A stretch of 12,077 bases of DNA from Candidatus Fredericiella danica (GCA_016713335.1 JADJPH010000109.1:1-12077); one strand, 5' to 3'; counted from the first letter of the stretch, positions 1 to 9,515 are shown. The notes: generated from the sequence alone by a model not told the origin. Made by a program: numbers and translations.

Positions 1-7
1 CAATCAA

Positions 8-21
8 TGCAATCGATTGTA
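8..21. promoter_or_regulatory. LacI-family operator-like palindrome
   Basis: TGCAATCGATTGTA contains the perfect 10-bp palindrome CAATCGATTG with a central CG step, the classic form of LacI/GalR-family operators. It lies 22 bases before the ATG of a LacI-family regulator, so autoregulation is the simplest reading. The promoter itself is mostly outside the window. The similarity is to the general family pattern, not to a characterised site. Confidence 0.55.
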
Positions 22-43
22 ATTGCTGCAGGTGAAGAACGTC

Positions 44-1053
44 ATGAGTTCAGCCAAACCACTCCAGCCCCGTGCGCACGCCGCTTCGCCGACCTCGGCC
101 GTTGGCCATAAACGTCTCGGCTTCGACTGCCGCGGGCGCTGAACGATCGTGCAATGCGCGATTCGGAGAGCGGGCGCGACATCCGACGCGCCGGCGCTGA
201 ACACAACTCCAGGCATCTGGGGCGCAGAGCCTGCGCCGGCAGCGCGCGCTCTGACGCTGGCGGTCGTCATCGCGCCGGAGCGGCCAGCCGGAGGCTCGAC
301 CGACCCGTTTTGCTCGGGACTGCTGGGCGAGATCGGTTACGTGCCACCCAGCACGGCTACGATCCGCTTCACGCCGACGCGCGCAAGACCTGCGCGACCG
401 GAACGCTCCTTTCTAGCAGCGGCGGCCTGACGGGATTACCACGGTGGCGCGAGCTCTCCGAGCGAACGTTTACACGGATGTCTTGCACGCCGCGACGCTC
501 CTTCGTGGTCTGGGGGCCGGCACTCCCGGAGCAGCCCTATTGTTCGGTCGCCTCCAGCGACGACTTTGCCGGCGGCAAGCATGGACACACATCACCTGCT
601 GCGGCCGCCGCCAGCGGGTCGGGCTTTCGGCGCCGGGTCGGATCGCCTGGAAGTGTCCCTGCGCTATCAGGGTTATGTGGCCGCCCTGGGCGAGGCCGGG
701 CGCACGTTGCAAGAACACGATGTCGCCACGCCATCTGGACGGGCCAGGCCGGGCATGAAGCCATGCGCCGGCTACGGGTCCACGCGCCAGACCTGATGCC
801 GTCTTGGTCAACAGCGTCGTTCATGGCGATGGGCGCCATCGAGGCGTTGCACACCGGGCGCAACGGCCGCAAGCCGTGGCCGGGGCCGGCCACGACGATA
901 TCTCCGGGCGACCCATCTGCGCCCCGCAGCTCACCACCAGCGCCAGCGGTTGGGCGACGCCGGGCGGCTGCTGGTCGAGCGGTTGTATGGGTTCTGGGTC
1001 GAAGGCGAGGCAGCCGCCCGGTCATGTTGCCCGTGAGACCCGATCCTGCTTAG
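44..1053 (+). CDS. LacI-family transcriptional regulator (multiple frameshifts)
   Basis: A DNA-binding repressor or activator of the LacI/GalR family, expected to sense a small ligand, often a sugar, and to control neighbouring genes. The reading frame changes repeatedly, but the fragments line up in family order. Near 110-160 there is a helix-turn-helix and hinge start, NVSAST then RALNDRAM. Near 255-340 the periplasmic-binding-protein-like core starts with LTLAVVIAPERPAGG and GLLGEIGY. FVVWG and LPEQPYCSV follow near 500-550, then SLRYQGYVAALGEAG near 655-700, GQAGHEAMRRL near 740-770, MAMGAIEALH near 822-855, and a C-terminal RLGDAGRLLVERLYGF near 950-1000 ending in VMLPVRPDPA. The ATG at 44 is chosen for the AGGTGAAG ribosome site just upstream and the position of the helix-turn-helix. 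Total length of about 336 codons fits the family. At least five indels are needed, so this is either error-laden sequence or a pseudogene. The ligand cannot be deduced. Confidence 0.78.
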
Positions 1054-1102
1054 TCGTGGGGCGCTGCTGCGCTGAGGCTTTTTTAGGGTCGTTGCAACTC
1101 GA

Positions 1103-1119
1103 CTGCAATTTTATTGCAG
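1103..1119. promoter_or_regulatory. Inverted repeat, candidate operator for the downstream gene
   Basis: CTGCAATTTTATTGCAG has perfect 7-bp arms, CTGCAAT and ATTGCAG, around a TTT centre. The half-site TGCAAT is the same as in the palindrome at 8-21 before the LacI-family gene. The repeat sits about 34 bases before the ATG of the next gene, just before a possible -10 TATATT at 1124-1129. This is where a repressor site would be expected. That the upstream LacI protein binds here is inference. Confidence 0.45.
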
Positions 1120-1152
1120 GAAGTATATTGAAGCACCGAAGGAACCGAGATT

Positions 1153-1580
1153 ATGTCCGCCATCACCTACCCGAAGGGATCGACGGACCCAACAGCTTGC
1201 GGTTGCGCGGCGACCCGGAGCAACTGTGGGCGAGGGTGACGCACCACTGCCAATGGCCTGCTGAGTCGGGAAGACTCGAACGGCGGAAAATCTGTGCGCC
1301 AGCGCCCTGCGACGCGGCATCCGCTTTGCGCCCATCGACCCGCATCGTCGCAGTGCCGGCGGCGCCACGATTTTGCGCGGGCCCTCTTTGCTGCTGGCAC
1401 GCGCCACGCCGGCGCTGGGCGCAGTTCTGAGAAGCTATGAACTCTGCGCATGCGTGCCGGAGATCGAGTTGCGAAAAATCGGCGAAGCTTACGTCGTCGA
1501 GTGACGGCCACCACCGCCTCAGCGCGAGCGCGCCGGGCTTGGACCAGATTGTCGCCCACGCCGTCGAGGTCCCCGACTGA
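1153..1580 (+). CDS. ParB-like (ParB/Srx fold, DGHHR motif) domain protein, frameshifted
   Basis: The conserved part is at the C-terminus. IELRKIGEAYVV followed, after a one-base shift near 1500, by DGHHRLSA and a tail LDQIVAHAVEVPD. This is the ParB/sulfiredoxin-like nucleotide-binding pattern (x-I-G-x-x-Y-x-V-x-DGHHR-x-S-A). Earlier, across two frames near 1325-1375, RFAPID, RIV and RHDFAR resemble the 'VDRIVGS.GR..DF' segment that precedes this domain in Chloroflexota proteins usually labelled ParB-like. The start at 1153 has GAAGGAA eight bases upstream. The first 50 or so codons are not recognised and may carry further indels. The function is unknown; members of the ParB fold bind or hydrolyse nucleotides, but chromosome partitioning is not implied. 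It follows the LacI-family gene and a candidate operator, so regulation by that protein is possible. Confidence 0.5.
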
Positions 1581-1589
1581 TTCTTGGGC

Positions 1590-1999
1590 CTACGCAGGCT
1601 GGTTTATCGGGCGGGATGCGCGGGGTGGGCCGCAAGTTCTCTGCTCGGTTGCGCCAAACGCCGCCCTGAGTTTGTCCTCGTCGGCCTGCGACAGGTTCAG
1701 TGCAGTACGGTCGGGTTCAGCTTGCAAGGCGGCGATGCCGCGGTCATCGGTCATCGCGTCGACCATCAGGAAGAGGGCGAGTTGCCCGGTTCAATGGTGG
1801 CGCCCACCTTTGCATGAATTTGTCGTCGATGCCAATGTCGCTGAATGCGCCGGCAAGCGCGCGCTGATGGCGCCGATGGCCGGCGCCAGCCAGGGAATCA
1901 AGAACAACACGCCGATCAGCATTCCCCAGAACGTTCCGCCCAGTGCGCCCGCTCGCCCAGGCGGTGGCTTGTTTGACTTTGACCTTGCCGCCGGGCAGG
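1590..1999 (-). CDS. DUF1269 family membrane protein, N-terminus missing, frameshifted
   Basis: Reading leftwards from about 1997, the fragments GGKVKVKQAT, ALGGTFWGMLIGVLFLIPWL, GAFSDIGIDDKFM, ATIEPGNS, LFLMVDAMTDD and finally SQADEDKLRAAFGAT match, in order, the second half of DUF1269 (COG4803) proteins. These are small membrane-associated proteins with a glycine-rich hydrophobic hairpin in the middle and no established function. Several one-base shifts separate the fragments. The usual N-terminal domain, about 50 to 60 residues before the KVKVKQAT segment, is absent because the plus-strand dedA gene starts immediately at 2001. That implies a real deletion or a bad join. The stop at 1590-1592 faces the stop of the ParB-like gene 9 bases away (convergent). 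No start codon can be assigned. Confidence 0.68.
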
Positions 2000-2000
2000 C

Positions 2001-2557
2001 ATGTGGAGCTATCTGATCATCTTTTTGATGGTCTTTATCGAGGGGCCGGTGGTCACGTTGATTGCCGGCGCCATGGTGGGAGCCGGCATCCTGCGTCTGG
2101 ATCTAGCCTATGCAGCCCGCGCGATCGGCAATTTCCTGGCCGATCAGTTCTGGTATTGGCTTGGATGTCGGCGGCCATCGCGGCTTCCTCTATCGCATTC
2201 GCTGGGTGCGCAGACGCCGCCGGCAGATCGAAGAGTTTGAAATCAGCATGCAGGACCACGGATCAAACCTACCTGCTCTCCAAAGTGTCGATGGGGCTGT
2301 TTACCATTCCCATCTTGATTGCGGCTGGCATTGCCAGGGTGAACTGGGTGCGATTGACGGCAGTGAATGTGGCATTTGAGATTGTCTGGACCGCATTCCT
2401 ATTGTTTGCCGGCTATCGGTTGGGCGAACATATTGCACAGATGGAGCGCGGGTTGCAGATCGCGGCGTTGGTCGGCGGTGTCGTCTTTTTGGTTGTATTC
2501 ATCTCCATTTATCGCCGCATTTTTCGCCGCATCGCAGGCCGGTGCGCCACGACTTAA
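2001..2557 (+). CDS. DedA/SNARE-associated (PF09335-type) membrane protein, frameshifted
   Basis: An integral membrane protein of the DedA superfamily, whose studied members support lipid carrier recycling and envelope homeostasis. Three frames join cleanly. Codons from 2001 give MWSYLIIFLMVFIEGPVV, then TLIAGAMVGAGILRLDLAYA and NFLADQFWYWLG. After a shift near 2165 comes GGHRGFLYRIRWVRRRRRQ and an acidic EEFEISMQDHG. After a shift near 2270 comes TYLLSKVSMGLFTIPILIAA, then NWVRLTAVNVAFEIVWTAFL and a basic tail RRIFRRIAGR. Four or five membrane segments are visible. The ATG at 2001 directly abuts the truncated DUF1269 fragment on the other strand and has no clear separate promoter or good ribosome site, so the true N-terminus may be missing. 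The glycosyltransferase starts 24 bases downstream, suggesting an operon. Confidence 0.72.
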
Positions 2558-2581
2558 CAGGGGGCTATTCCCGAAAGAACG

Positions 2582-3784
2582 ATGCGCGTTCTCTTTGTTG
2601 GACAAAGTTATTATCGCAAAGACAACGGCCAGGCCGTTTTGCTGATCCGCCTGGCGGAGGGCTGGCGCGTGCCGGCCGCGAAGTCATGGTGCTGGCGCCT
2701 TCCGAACGGCTGGTTGCGCAGCGCTTACTGTGAACGGCGTCACGGTGCAGCGTTACCGCGCTCAACCTGGGCCACAACCTGAACGTGACGGCGTTTTCGG
2801 ATGCAGGGTGGCGCAGGTGCTGGACGAGTTTCGCCCTGACATCATCCACATCCAGGATCATATGTTCCTGCATGCGCACCACATTGCCGCTGGCCAAACG
2901 ACGCCACCTTCCGATCGTCGGCACCAACCACTTCCTGCCGGCGAACTGGTCGAACAACCCGTACATTCCGCAGTGTCCAGAACGTGGTGCATCGCGTGAT
3001 GTGGCACGATATGCTCCAGGTGTTCAACCAGTTGGATGCCGCCACGACGCCAACGGAGACGGCCGTTGCGATCCTGCGCAAGCAAGACATTCGCATCCCG
3101 GTCAAGGCGATCTCCTGTGGCGTCGATCCCACGGAGTTCCACCCGCAGCGCAACATCGACCGCAGCCTGATGCGGCGGCGCGAGGGCCTTGATCCGGAGC
3201 GACCTGTCCTGCTCTACGTGGGCCGGCGCTCGATCGCGAAGGGGTTGGATGACCTGGTGGCAGGCTGTCTACCAGTGAACGCAGCGACTACCAGGTGGCG
3301 ATTGCCGGCAAAGGGATGTACAGGATATGTTGATCGAAAAGGTCACAGATCTCCCGCATTAGCGACCAGGTCGTCTTTCCGGGCTTTGTGCCGAGCGGCG
3401 ATCTGCCGGCTGCTGCTCAACAGCATCGACGCCTTTATGATGCCCAGCGCTGCCGAATTGCAGAGCATCGCCACGCTGGAGGCAATGTCTTGGGCTGCCG
3501 ATCTTGGCGGCCAACGCCCGTGCGCTGCCAGAACTGGTGCAGCATGATGTCAACGGCCTGCTCTTCAATGCGCACAATCCGGCCAATCTCGCCGCGACAA
3601 TCGACCGGTTTCTGGCAATGCAGACGCGCTGGCGATGGATGGGCGAGGCCAGCCTGGAAGGGTGCAGCCCGCAATCCAGAACACGATCCAGCGCTATGTC
3701 GAGTGGTACGAGAGCGTCTGCGGTCGCACCTTGATCATGCAGAACAGCCAGCCGCTGCGCTACAGCGCACAGATCGCGGACTGA
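2582..3784 (+). CDS. GT4-type (GT-B fold) glycosyltransferase, heavily frameshifted
   Basis: A retaining glycosyltransferase that would transfer a sugar from a nucleotide donor, probably to a lipid or envelope acceptor. The fragments assemble in order: MRVLFVGQSYYRKDNGQAV with LARAGREVMVLAPSERL (N-terminal Rossmann domain, 2582-2720), NGVTVQRYRA, VLDEFRPDIIHIQDHMFLH, RRHLPIVGTNHFLPANW, QLDAATTPTETAVAILRK, AISCGVDPTEFHP, PVLLYVGRRSIAKGLDDL (start of the C-terminal domain, about 3205-3255) and VVFPGFVPSGDLPA. The nucleotide-sugar EX7E motif, E-LQSIATL-E, lies at about 3458-3485, followed by LPILAANARALPELVQHDVNG and a C-terminal helix YVEWYESVCGRTL. Around nine indels are needed over 400 codons. 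The neighbours, DedA 24 bases upstream and an SCP2-domain gene 13 bases downstream, make a membrane lipid or carrier substrate plausible. This is inference. The exact acceptor and sugar cannot be read. Confidence 0.82.
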
Positions 3785-3797
3785 CGCAGAGCAGCCG

Positions 3798-4197
3798 ATG
3801 GCCGTCTATCAGAGCAGCGAGCAGTTCTATCAGGTGATGAACGACGTTTTTTCCTACGTCATCGAGCATCCACAGCACATCGAATCCTTCACGCGCAGCA
3901 ACCTGGTGATCCGGATGCGCACCACTGATCCGGACGCTGAAATATTTGCTGGATGGCCGGCAGCCGCCGCTGGAAGTCTTCTACGGCCCGACGCCCGGGC
4001 GCGCTAATCTGGAAATCAGCCTTGCCGCCGATCTGCTGCACGAGCTTTGGTTGGGTCGCGAGAGCACCCACCTGGCCTTCTATACTGGCCGCATTCGCAC
4101 CACGGGGAACCTGCTCAAGGCGATGCAACTGAGCGAGGTCTTCGCCGAGGCAGAACGAATCTACCCGACGGTTGCCCAGTGCTACAGCATTGGCTAG
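3798..4197 (+). CDS. SCP2 sterol-binding-domain protein, one frameshift
   Basis: A small single-domain protein of about 132 residues with the SCP2 lipid-binding fold. The N-terminal half reads MAVYQSSEQFYQVMNDVFSY and IEHPQHIESF, followed by NLVIRMRTTDPDA. After one frame change near 3935 it continues LKYLLDGRQPPLEVFYGP, LEISLAADLLHELWLGR, and then the family's typical ending: LAFYTGRIRTTGNLLKAMQL and AEAERIYP. SCP2 domains carry a hydrophobic pocket for lipids or fatty acyl groups. The gene begins 13 bases after the glycosyltransferase stop, so it probably shares the dedA-glycosyltransferase transcript. Its ribosome site is weak (GCAGAGCAG), as expected for a coupled gene. A lipid-handling role with the glycosyltransferase is inferred from context only. 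Confidence 0.78.
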
Positions 4198-4201
4198 TAC
4201 T

Positions 4202-4252
4202 GCTACGTGTTGCGTGCTACGTGTTGCGTGACGAGCCGTAACACGTAACACT
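4202..4252. repeat. Short tandem plus inverted repeat (REP-like)
   Basis: GCTACGTGTTGCGT occurs twice head to tail at 4202-4215 and 4216-4229. It is followed by the inverted form GTAACACGTAACAC at 4239-4252. GTGTTGCG (4221-4228) can pair with CGTAACAC (4237-4244), with one G-U, leaving an 8-base loop. No T-run follows, so it is not a standard terminator. It lies just after the SCP2 gene and before the dnaG promoter. It may be an interspersed intergenic repeat or may act at the transcript end. Confidence 0.6.
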
Positions 4253-4298
4253 CACTCACCCAATTCGCGCCCGAATGTATGGGCTATCCGCCGGTGCT

Positions 4299-4327
4299 TT
4301 GACACCCACTAGAACAAACGTTATAAT
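4299..4327 (+). promoter_or_regulatory. Consensus sigma-70 promoter of dnaG-rpoD
   Basis: TTGACA at 4299-4304 and TATAAT at 4322-4327 are separated by exactly 17 bases. Both hexamers match the primary-sigma consensus perfectly. The start of transcription would be near 4334, leaving a leader of about 50 bases before the dnaG ATG at 4383. Perfect consensus promoters are uncommon, which suggests strong constitutive expression of the operon. Confidence 0.85.
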
Positions 4328-6438
4328 TCAGCCGCCCAGATTGATGGAGTCCCCATGTCTGCTGTGGGGGCGGGAGAGCCACATGCAAATATCCGGCAGC
4401 GTCACAGACGAGGTCAAACAGCGGGTCGACATCGTCGAAGTGATTTCCCGCTATACACAATTGAAGCGGGCTGGCACCGTCTACAAGGGACTTTGCCCGT
4501 TTCACAACGAGCGCACGCCCAGCTTTGTGGTTTTTTGCCAACACAGGAACCTGGCGCTGCTTCGGTGCGTGCGGAACCGGCGGCGATGTAATCTCGTTCG
4601 TGATGCGCCGGGAAAACCTGGAGTTTCGTGAGGCGCTCGAACTGTTGGCGCGCCAGGCCGGCATCGACCTGGAGCCGCAGCGCGAGCACGGGCAAGCGTC
4701 GGTGCGGGAGCGCATCTTCGAGGCGAATGGAGCCGCCGCCTGCTTTTACGAGCATACGCTCCTGCATCATCCGGCGGCAGCGGCTGGCCGGCGCTATCTT
4801 GAACGCCGTGGCATCGACGCCGACGCGGTCCGGCTTTCGCCTCGGCTACGCCGCGGACAACTGGTCGTCTTTGCGCGATTTCCTGCTGGACAAGGGCTTC
4901 AGCGTCGATCTGCTGCTGGAAGCCGGGCTGATCAAACGGAACGAGGAGCGCAATTCGACCTTACGACATGTTCCGCGGGCGGCTGATCTTCCCCGATCCG
5001 CGACCGCCAGGGGCCGCGCCATCGGTTTCTGGCGGTCGGGTGCTCGACGACGGCGTGCCCAAGTATTTGAACACTTCAGAAACTGAGCTCTTTCACAAAT
5101 CCCATGTGGTCTATGGTCTGGACCTTGCCTACCGTGCCATTCGCGAGCGGGAACAGGTCGTCATTGTCGAAGGCTACATGGATGTCATCGCGGCGCACCA
5201 ATTCGGCTTCACCAACGTGGTCGCCTGTATGGGAACGGCGCTGACGCCCGAGCAATTGCGCCAGCTTCAGCACTTTACCAGCAACTTTGTGTTGGCGCTT
5301 GACGCCGACGCGGCCGGTCAACAGGCGACGATCCGCGGGCTGAACCAGGCGCGGCAGTCGCTGACGCGGGTGCGCAAGCCGGTGGCCGGGCCGGCCGGGT
5401 TGGAATTCGAGCAGCGGTTGAACGCCAATCTGTTCATCACCCGGATGCCCGAAGGCCGCGACCCGGATGATGTGATTCGTGCGGACCCGGCGCAATGGCA
5501 GGCGGGGATCACCGCGGCCAAGCCGTTGGTCGACTTCTACTTCGACGTCGTCGCCGCTCATTCCGACCTGAACAGCGCCACAGGCAAGGGGCAGGCGGTG
5601 GCCGAACTGGCGCCGTTGATCGCCGAACTGGGCGACGATCTCGAACGGCAGCACTATGTGCAGCGGTTGAGCCGCCTGGTGCAGATCGACGAACAGACGA
5701 TCATCGGGCGGGTGCAAGCCGCCGCGCGTGGCCTGCGCCCACGCAGCAGCGGCAGCGCCGCCGGCAAATGGGGCGGTTCGCCGGCTGAATGGTGACCGGA
5801 CCCAGCCCGATGAGCCGCCGGCGCCGCTTCTGGACAGCACGCGGACGCTGCAGGCAGCGCCCGTTGCGGTGCTAAATGATCGGTTCGAGCAGGAAGATCA
5901 TCTGTTGGCGTGTCTGCTCACCGACGGCAACCTCGCTGGTCTGGCTGACCAGCACGCTGGATCGGCTTCATCTTGCTGGCCTTTGTGCTGAAGATTGGGA
6001 GAATCCGGAGAACCGGGAGGTCTTTGGGGTGCTAAAACGCTACTTGAGCAGCGCGATGAACCGTGGGATCTGGAACTGTTTCAGGACGCATTGCACGACC
6101 AGTTTCACCGGCGCCTGGCGCGTTTGATGGTCCACAGTGCGCAATTGCCGCAGGGAATGACGCCGCTGCTGCGCGAGGATGCCGCCAAGACGCTGGTGCG
6201 GATGCGCCTGGAGCGCCTGCGCAACGCCACGATCAGTATCCGCTTCTGCTAGATGAAATGCAGCGCACCGGTGAATGGGAAACTGTGCGAAGTTTTGATA
6301 AGATCAATAACCAGAATCTGCGTGAAATCTTGCACCTGGAGCAGGTGATGGTGCGACTGCCGCAGGAACTTTCCCAACGATCACGCGCTGACCGCGGTTT
6401 GCGGATTTACCAGCCTTACTGGACCTACGAGGAATTTG

Positions 6439-7767
<1,329 letters not shown>

Positions 7768-7833
7768 ACGGCGCCCGCAACGCCTTTCTTGTCAACCAAG
7801 TTCGTTCAAGCAGCTTAGTGAAGGGGTTTTTAC

Positions 7834-8260
7834 ATGACGCGCGCGGGGTTCTTTGCACGTTTTATGGCGATCATCATCGACAGCCTTGCAATCGGTATCG
7901 TGGGTTGGGGTTCTGGCCTGGCTGGCAAGCCTGTTGACGGGCGGTGAGGGCGGGCTCCTGGGGATGATGGCCGGCACCATTGGCATCTTCATCTCCTTCA
8001 TCCTGCTGTTTCTCAACTTCTTCTACTTCGGCTTGCTCTGGAGCCGCAACGGCCAGTCCTTGGGAATGCGGCTGCTGGGTATCAAGGTGCTGAAGCGCGA
8101 CGGCAGCCTGATGGGCTTCTGGAGTGCGGGGTTCCGCGGCACCATCGGTTACTGGATCAGCGGCCTGGTCTTTGGCCTGGGCTTCCTCTGGGCGGCGTTC
8201 GACGGCAACAAAGAGACCTGGCACGACAAGATCTTCGGCACGGGCGTTTTTAAGGCGTAA
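7834..8260 (+). CDS. RDD-family integral membrane protein (one frameshift)
   Basis: A small membrane protein of about 142 residues. The RDD signature is present: MTRAGFFARFMAIIIDSLAI at the start (FxxRxxAxxxD), then, after one frame change near 7908 in a run of G and T, VLAWLASLLTGGEGGLLGMM, FISFILLFLNFFYFGLLWSR, GQSLGMRLLGIKVLKRDGS (the typical 'GxSxGMRLLGI+V' segment) and a C-terminal FGLGFLWAAFDGNKETWHDK. Three hydrophobic segments are visible, plus the conserved final DKxxGT region. The ribosome site AAGGGG lies nine bases before the ATG. RDD proteins are poorly characterised; some act in ion or solute transport. It lies 66 bases after rpoD and may be read from the same transcript or its own promoter, which I could not identify. 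Confidence 0.85.
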
Positions 8261-8275
8261 TCCGGCCCAAAAAAG

Positions 8276-8304
8276 TTGACAGACCTGCCACTCTCGCCTA
8301 TACT
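8276..8304 (+). promoter_or_regulatory. Promoter of tRNA-Asn
   Basis: TTGACA at 8276-8281 and TATACT at 8299-8304 with a 17-base spacer, about 24 bases before the tRNA 5' end. This is a near-consensus primary sigma promoter of the strength expected for a stable RNA. Confidence 0.8.
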
Positions 8305-8327
8305 CCACCCTTGTTTGCGGGCAGTGG

Positions 8328-8402
8328 TCCTCGGTAGCTCAATCGGCAGAGCATGCGGCTGTTAACCGCAGGGTTGTTGGTTCGAGTCCAACCGGGGAGC
8401 CA
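8328..8402 (+). tRNA. tRNA-Asn (anticodon GTT), one base short
   Basis: Acceptor 5' strand TCCTCGG, D-arm GCTC..GAGC, anticodon stem TGCGG/CCGCA around loop CTGTTAA (anticodon GTT), variable GGGTT, T-arm GTTGG-TTCGAGT-CCAAC, then CGGGGA, discriminator G and encoded CCA. A normal tRNA has seven acceptor bases after the T-stem. Here there are only six before the G, so the C pairing with G7 is missing. Restoring one C to the CC at the joint (about 8392) gives a perfect TCCTCGG/CCGGGGA pairing with one G-U. The missing base fits a homopolymer deletion error. Identity is certain from the anticodon and overall resemblance to bacterial tRNA-Asn. Confidence 0.95.
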
Positions 8403-8440
8403 AAATCTCCTGTCCCTTCAAGAAGGGACAGGAGATTTTT
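8403..8440 (+). terminator. Strong intrinsic terminator after tRNA-Asn (probably bidirectional)
   Basis: AAAATCTCCTGTCCCTT pairs perfectly with AAGGGACAGGAGATTTT around a CAAG loop and runs into a T-tract. It begins at the tRNA 3' end. The symmetric arrangement (A-run before, T-run after) means it can also stop the pilus operon transcribed towards it from the right; no other terminator is seen at the end of that operon. Confidence 0.92.
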
Positions 8441-8496
8441 ATTGTAGAGACACGCTCCTGGGGGTGTCAAACAGGCACTAATGGGTCATGCGATAT

Positions 8497-9505
8497 TCAG
8501 TGGTTTGCCAAGTCGCCAGTGATTCCGGTCACTGTCAAATCAGATTTACCGCCGAAGTCGAGCGTGTACACAACGAAGTTGGCTTCGATGTCGGCGCTCC
8601 GCCTAGTTCCATGCGCCTTTGGGATTGTAGAAATACCGTCCAAACTTAACTCGGCCTGTGGTGAAGGTGAATGTTGGTCAGGACTGCCTGTTCGGCGACA
8701 AAGAGGGTGATACCCTTGTAGCCCCCAGAATTGAGGGGTGAAAGCCGGCATTCCTTGCAATTGCTGAAATTCACTTCACCACTCGCAATATAGAGACTTA
8801 CCCCGGCAGCGATGAACTTTACATTGGGTCCGTTGACTGTGATGCCTTTCTCAATCCAGTATTCGCCAGAGGGCAATTTTAGTTCGTCCTTTGAATTCAG
8901 ACTGATGCCGCCAGTATAGCAGAAGATGTCTCTCTCAAGATCGGCGGTGCTCTCAACCCGCTCAGATGAACAGTTGCTGGGTTTACTCGGTTCCGCCAGG
9001 TCGACAAACGGATCTGTCAGCACTTCTGAACCGGTGATTGGTTTCTGATTGAAGATACTTAGGTTCGTTGTGCTACCAACGATCTGCACCAGCACCGAGG
9101 CGGCAATTGGAACCGTCATCATGCAGGCTACGGCCTTTGCAGGGGCATCGAATGTACCATTCCAGACCAGCGATACCAGCAAGGGGCGGACATTCTCATT
9201 GATCTGTACTATGATGCACCTGCGTCCGTATTTCTCTTCGAAATTGACGGCGACTGTGTTACCCGTGCTATTGTTGTAGTAGTTTTCGCGCGCATAGGTC
9301 AGTGCGGTGGTGCGCACTTATTGCTCAATGGAAGTTGCACAGAACCCGCCACTGCCGCCGCATCCGCAGCATTCTGCGCCGTGCGGCGATGAAAGTAGAG
9401 GTTGCCAACATCAATGACCAGGCCGACGAAGACGAGCAAGATCGGCAGCATCAGCGATACAAGGATGATCTGCTGGCCCTCTTCCCGGCCAATGCGTGCA
9501 TACAT
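8497..9505 (-). CDS. TadG-like Flp pilus-assembly protein, two frameshifts
   Basis: The last gene of a minus-strand Tad/Flp-type operon. It begins MYARIGREEGQQIILVSLML with one hydrophobic helix, LPILLVFVGLVIDVGNLYF, followed by RRTAQNAADAAAVAGSVQL, the hallmark of the TadE/G-like N-terminal family. After a shift near 9315 it continues ALTYARENYYNNSTG. The C-terminal half has a repetitive pattern: LPSGEYWIEKGITVNGPNVK, FIAAGVSLYIASGEVNFSN and GGYKGITLFVAE. After a shift near 8660 it ends with AELSLDGISTIPKAHG and NFVVYTLDFGGKSDLTVTG. This resembles the beta-solenoid-like segment common in TadG-like proteins and suggests an exported, surface-exposed part. Length is about 335 residues. The ATG at 9505 has AGGAGG seven bases upstream, overlapping the stop of the preceding gene. 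Role in pilus or surface assembly is family-level inference. Confidence 0.85.
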
Positions 9506-9515
9506 ATCCCGCCTC

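Noticed and set aside
154..1053. A 299-residue open frame on the plus strand as a single intact protein
   Set aside because: Only parts of it match LacI-family sequence; the rest matches in other frames. High GC keeps wrong frames open, so the frame is a mosaic of right and wrong segments.
4202..4252. A CRISPR array or an intrinsic terminator at the tandem repeat
   Set aside because: There are no unique spacers between the repeats, only two units, and no T-tract after the hairpin.
5076..5840. A 254-residue open frame on the minus strand
   Set aside because: It lies opposite the conserved Toprim region of dnaG, which is clearly coding on the plus strand. It has no recognisable domain.
8446..8470. 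A small hairpin (GACAC with GTGTC) after the tRNA terminator as a second terminator
   Set aside because: The stem is only about five pairs with no T-run; the adjacent strong symmetric terminator is sufficient.
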